64,000 nucleotides of DNA. Source: Sphingobium_A sp965228065 (lineage in GTDB: Bacteria > Pseudomonadota > Alphaproteobacteria > Sphingomonadales > Sphingomonadaceae). The stretch spans positions 5,084,001-5,148,000 of the forward strand of contig OZ245788.1 in assembly GCA_965228065.1 (NCBI GenBank). Reading direction: 5' to 3'. Below the pieces are notes generated by a model that was given only the letters and a program-made list of their open reading frames with translations, was not told where the DNA came from and did not search any database. Position 1 is the first letter of the stretch. Each line of letters begins with the position of its first letter. Positions 61,651-64,000 of the stretch are shown one piece after another. A program made the position numbers and the translations under genes.

Positions 61651-62542
61651 CAGTCGAACCCATCTCCGCCAGTTCCTCGCTGTGGTCGACGCGGGCAGCT
61701 TCACACGCGCAGCCGCGCAGATCAACGTGACACAGCCGACGCTGTCCGCAGGCATTTCGGAACTGGAGAAACGGCTGGGGAGTCGCCTGTTCGCACGCGA
61801 CAATCGCCGCGTTCAATTGACCGAAGCGGGCAACCGGCTGCTTGCTCACGCACGCGCGATCGAGCGGGAATTCCGCGCGGCCGAGGAAAGCGTGACCGGA
61901 GTCGCGGCACCGTTGCAACCTATCCGGCTCGGCATTTTGCTGAGCATTCCGACCATCGCGCTCGAAACCGCACTGTCACGCTATGATGGTGCAGAGCCAA
62001 TTGAGATTACCGAAGGCGACGAGCGCACATTGACCGCCGCGCTCGGCGATGGCCGGATCGACCTGGCGCTCACGCTGATCCGTGCCGGCGAGACCCGGTT
62101 CGAGGGCATCGCACTGTTCAGCGAGGATTACCGCCTTGCCTTGCCCGCGTCCCATCCTTTTGCCGAGCGCGCCATGGTTCCCGCGGAGGAGATTGCGGGT
62201 GAAGCGATGATCGCACGGCGCGCTTGCGAGATGCTTGCCGAAACCAGCCGCCATTTCACCGAACGCGGCGTCCGTCCGCCCTTCAGCTTCCGGTCCGCCA
62301 ATGACGATCGCGCAATGGCGATGGTTCGCGCGGGGCTTGGCATCACCGTTGCCCCCGCCTCGCTTGGGGGCCCCGGCATCGCCATGCCGCGACTCGCCGG
62401 CTTCGATGCGGTGCGGGAGATCGGCCTGCTGCTCGCGCCGCACCGCACACTTCGCGATCATCCGCTGATCGCCGCGCTCGGGACGCTCGGTCATGACATT
62501 CGGACGGTCGACGATGTTGCAGTTGCGAAGGCGACGTCCTAG
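61646..62542 (+). CDS. LysR-family transcriptional regulator
   Basis: A 298-residue regulator. The N-terminal winged HTH is TRAAAQINVTQPTLSAGISELEKRLG (about residues 18-43), followed by a C-terminal effector domain with typical strands (LGILLSIPTIALE and RLALPASHPFAER). It lies between the divergent ivd operon and the thiolase gene, which follows 34 bp after on the same strand. It probably senses a pathway acyl-CoA or acid; this is by position only. The effector is unknown. Confidence 0.92.
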   Translation: MISRTHLRQFLAVVDAGSFTRAAAQINVTQPTLSAGISELEKRLGSRLFARDNRRVQLTEAGNRLLAHARAIEREFRAAEESVTGVAAPLQPIRLGILLSIPTIALETALSRYDGAEPIEITEGDERTLTAALGDGRIDLALTLIRAGETRFEGIALFSEDYRLALPASHPFAERAMVPAEEIAGEAMIARRACEMLAETSRHFTERGVRPPFSFRSANDDRAMAMVRAGLGITVAPASLGGPGIAMPRLAGFDAVREIGLLLAPHRTLRDHPLIAALGTLGHDIRTVDDVAVAKATS

Positions 62543-62576
62543 ATCGCCACCAACATATCAATCGAGGAACGCAACC

Positions 62577-63764
62577 ATGACCACCGATCCCGTCGTCATC
62601 CTGTCCTATGCCCGCACCCCGATGGGAAGTTTCCAGGGCAGCCTGGCCGGCGCGAGTGCGACCGATCTGGGCGCGACAGCGGTCAAGGCCGCGGTGGAAC
62701 GTGCGGGCATTTCCGGCGATCGGGTCGAGCGTATCTATATGGGTTGCGTGCTTCCCGCCGGGCTTGGCCAGGCGCCGGCGCGCCAGGCCGCGCTGAAGGC
62801 CGGCCTGCCCAATTCGGTTGAGGCGACCACCGTCAACAAGATGTGCGGATCTGGCATGCAGGCCGCGATCATGGCGTCCGAAGCGCTGGCAGCCGGCTCG
62901 GTCGACCTGCTGATCGCCGGCGGCATGGAGAGCATGACCAATGCGCCCTATCTGCTGACCAAGCATCGCGGCGGCGCCCGCATCGGCCATGATCGTGTGA
63001 TGGATCACATGTTCCTCGACGGCCTCGAAGACGCCTATGAACCCGGCCGTGCCATGGGCAGCTTCGCCGAAGAGACCGCCGGCGAATATCAGTTCACCCG
63101 TGAAGCGCAGGACGATTACGCCATCGCGTCGCTCACTCGCGCGCAGGCCGCGCAGACCTCGGGCGCGTTCGATCGCGAGATCGTTGCCGTCGAGATCGCC
63201 GGCCGCAAGGGCGTCGTGACCGTCGACAAGGACGAACAGCCGCTGAAGGGCGACACCACCAAGATCCCGACGCTCAAGCCCGCTTTCGCCAAGGACGGCA
63301 CGATCACCGCCGCCAATGCCTCGTCGATCTCCGACGGTGCCGCCGCACTGGTGATGACGCGCCAGAGCGTTGCCGACACGCTGGGCGCCAAGCCCATCGC
63401 ACAGATCGTTGCGCACGCCGCGCATGCCCATGAGCCCGCCAAGTTCACCACCGCTCCCGTCGCCGCCGTCACCAAGGTTCTCGACAAGGCGGGCTGGAGC
63501 GTCGACGATGTCGACCTGTTCGAAGTGAACGAGGCCTTTGCCTGCGTTTCGATGATTGCAATGCGCGATCTCGGCATCCCGCACGACAAGGTGAATGTGA
63601 ACGGCGGCGCGACCGCGCTCGGTCACCCGATCGGCGCGTCGGGCGCGCGCATCATCGCGACGCTGATCGCAGCGCTGCAGAATCGCGGCGGTAAGAAAGG
63701 TGTCGCGTCGCTGTGCATCGGCGGCGGCGAGGCCACTGCGGTGGCGATCGAACTGATCGATTGA
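62577..63764 (+). CDS. Acetyl-CoA C-acetyltransferase (thiolase)
   Basis: A 395-residue thiolase II. The acylated Cys is Cys90 in NKMCGSGMQA, the His is in NGGATALGHPIGASGARI and the second Cys is in SLCIGGGEA. It condenses or cleaves acetoacetyl-CoA, so it could complete leucine breakdown by splitting acetoacetyl-CoA to acetyl-CoA, or supply polyhydroxybutyrate synthesis. GAGGAA precedes ATG 62577; the longer frame to 62493 is inside lysR. It follows the LysR gene on the same strand. Confidence 0.95.
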   Translation: MTTDPVVILSYARTPMGSFQGSLAGASATDLGATAVKAAVERAGISGDRVERIYMGCVLPAGLGQAPARQAALKAGLPNSVEATTVNKMCGSGMQAAIMASEALAAGSVDLLIAGGMESMTNAPYLLTKHRGGARIGHDRVMDHMFLDGLEDAYEPGRAMGSFAEETAGEYQFTREAQDDYAIASLTRAQAAQTSGAFDREIVAVEIAGRKGVVTVDKDEQPLKGDTTKIPTLKPAFAKDGTITAANASSISDGAAALVMTRQSVADTLGAKPIAQIVAHAAHAHEPAKFTTAPVAAVTKVLDKAGWSVDDVDLFEVNEAFACVSMIAMRDLGIPHDKVNVNGGATALGHPIGASGARIIATLIAALQNRGGKKGVASLCIGGGEATAVAIELID

Positions 63765-63777
63765 TTCAAGCATCCAT

Positions 63778-63893
63778 GTCGCCCCAGCGAAAGCTGGGGC
63801 CCATGCGATAGCCGACAAAATCGTGATGTTTCGGAGATCGTATGGATTCCAGCCCCTCGACTACGCTCGGGAGAGCCTTTCGCTGGAATGACG
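63778..63893. repeat. REP-like repeat interrupted by another short repeat
   Basis: The left unit GTCGCCCCAGCGAAAGCTGG is intact. The right unit should read as CCAGCTTTCGCTGG, but a block of about 24 bases (63853-63876, CCCCTCGACTACGCTCGGGA and flanks) splits it between CCAG and CTTTCGCTGG. The block resembles repeat edges seen at 55225-55376, suggesting nested insertion. Confidence 0.65.
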
Positions 63894-63925
63894 GTTTTGT
63901 GGTTACGGCGCGATGGCGACGCAGG

Positions 63926-64000
63926 TTACTTTTCGTCCGCGCCCCAAAGATAGCGGGCCTCGACGAAGCCAGCCCGGCCGTTGACGTCGATCCGGCACCA
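63926..64000 (-). CDS. SH3-like domain protein, C-terminal end only
   Basis: The minus-strand frame open from the window edge to TAA 63926-63928 encodes 24 residues: WCRIDVNGRAGFVEARYLWG, then A-D-E-K. The W-C-x-I-x-x-x-G-R-x-G-x-V-x-A-R-Y-L pattern is the end of a bacterial SH3 (SH3b) domain. Most of the gene lies outside the window, so length, export signal and role are unknown. Confidence 0.65.
   Translation of the reverse strand, partial: WCRIDVNGRAGFVEARYLWGADEK

Overview
The window comes from a high-GC alphaproteobacterium, most likely a sphingomonad (Sphingomonadales). This rests on gene content and order: a divL-tsaE-amgK-murU-addB-addA-trxA run, a zapA-6S RNA-5-FCL-DUF2842 run opposite tkt-gap-pgk-fda-thiE, TonB-dependent receptors beside TPR-sulfotransferases, and many short palindromic intergenic repeats with a CAGCGAAAGCTGG-type core. 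No search could be run, so genus and species are left open.

Layout. 1-1113: the 3' part of a NodT-type efflux outer-membrane factor. 1163-6502: a LacI-type regulator followed by a hexuronate/ketodeoxyuronate catabolic operon (uxaC, kduI, kduD, kdgK) with an ACCGGT-centred operator candidate. 6641-9382: secA, then a small membrane protein. 9909-12696: argJ, a glutathione transferase and an inositol-monophosphatase-like protein. 12985-24272 (minus strand): a tightly packed series trxA-addA-addB-murU-amgK-tsaE-divL joined by overlapping start and stop codons; its DivL-like kinase has Tyr where the phospho-accepting His normally sits. 24355-29500: a beta-propeller/amidohydrolase protein and a TPR-sulfotransferase. 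29630-37750: a TonB-dependent receptor gene split in two by a 5,022-bp transposon.

The transposon (30850-35871) is the most notable object. It has ~76-bp terminal inverted repeats and a 6-bp target duplication (CATAGA), and five copies of a ~20-bp motif are arranged in mirror symmetry at each end. It carries a serine resolvase, a Mu/TniA-type DDE transposase, a TniB-type AAA+ ATPase and, in the slot where relatives carry tniQ, a gene for an HU-type DNA-bending protein. A GNAT acetyltransferase and a small unknown protein are cargo. Removing the element and one target copy restores a single 1,030-residue receptor reading frame exactly.

37945-51939: housekeeping genes, including ahcY with a SahR-like palindrome upstream, yqgE, a peroxiredoxin, thiE, the lower-glycolysis/Calvin-type set fda-pgk-(MOSC)-gap-tkt, zapA, a probable 6S RNA, 5-formyltetrahydrofolate cyclo-ligase, tRNA-Asp(GTC) and an AI-2E family transporter. 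52009-54232: a coniferyl-aldehyde-type dehydrogenase and a prepilin peptidase. 54352-63764: a leucine/isovalerate degradation cluster (ivd, mccB, mccA). It holds a MaoC-type hydratase and a CitE-like lyase but no recognisable LiuC/LiuE genes, a content that resembles the Mycobacterium tuberculosis Rv2498c-Rv2502c cluster. A LysR regulator and an acetyl-CoA acetyltransferase follow. The right edge holds the last 24 residues of an SH3-like protein.

Functional annotation is by recognition of motifs and family sequence. Statements about other organisms come from memory and are marked as such.
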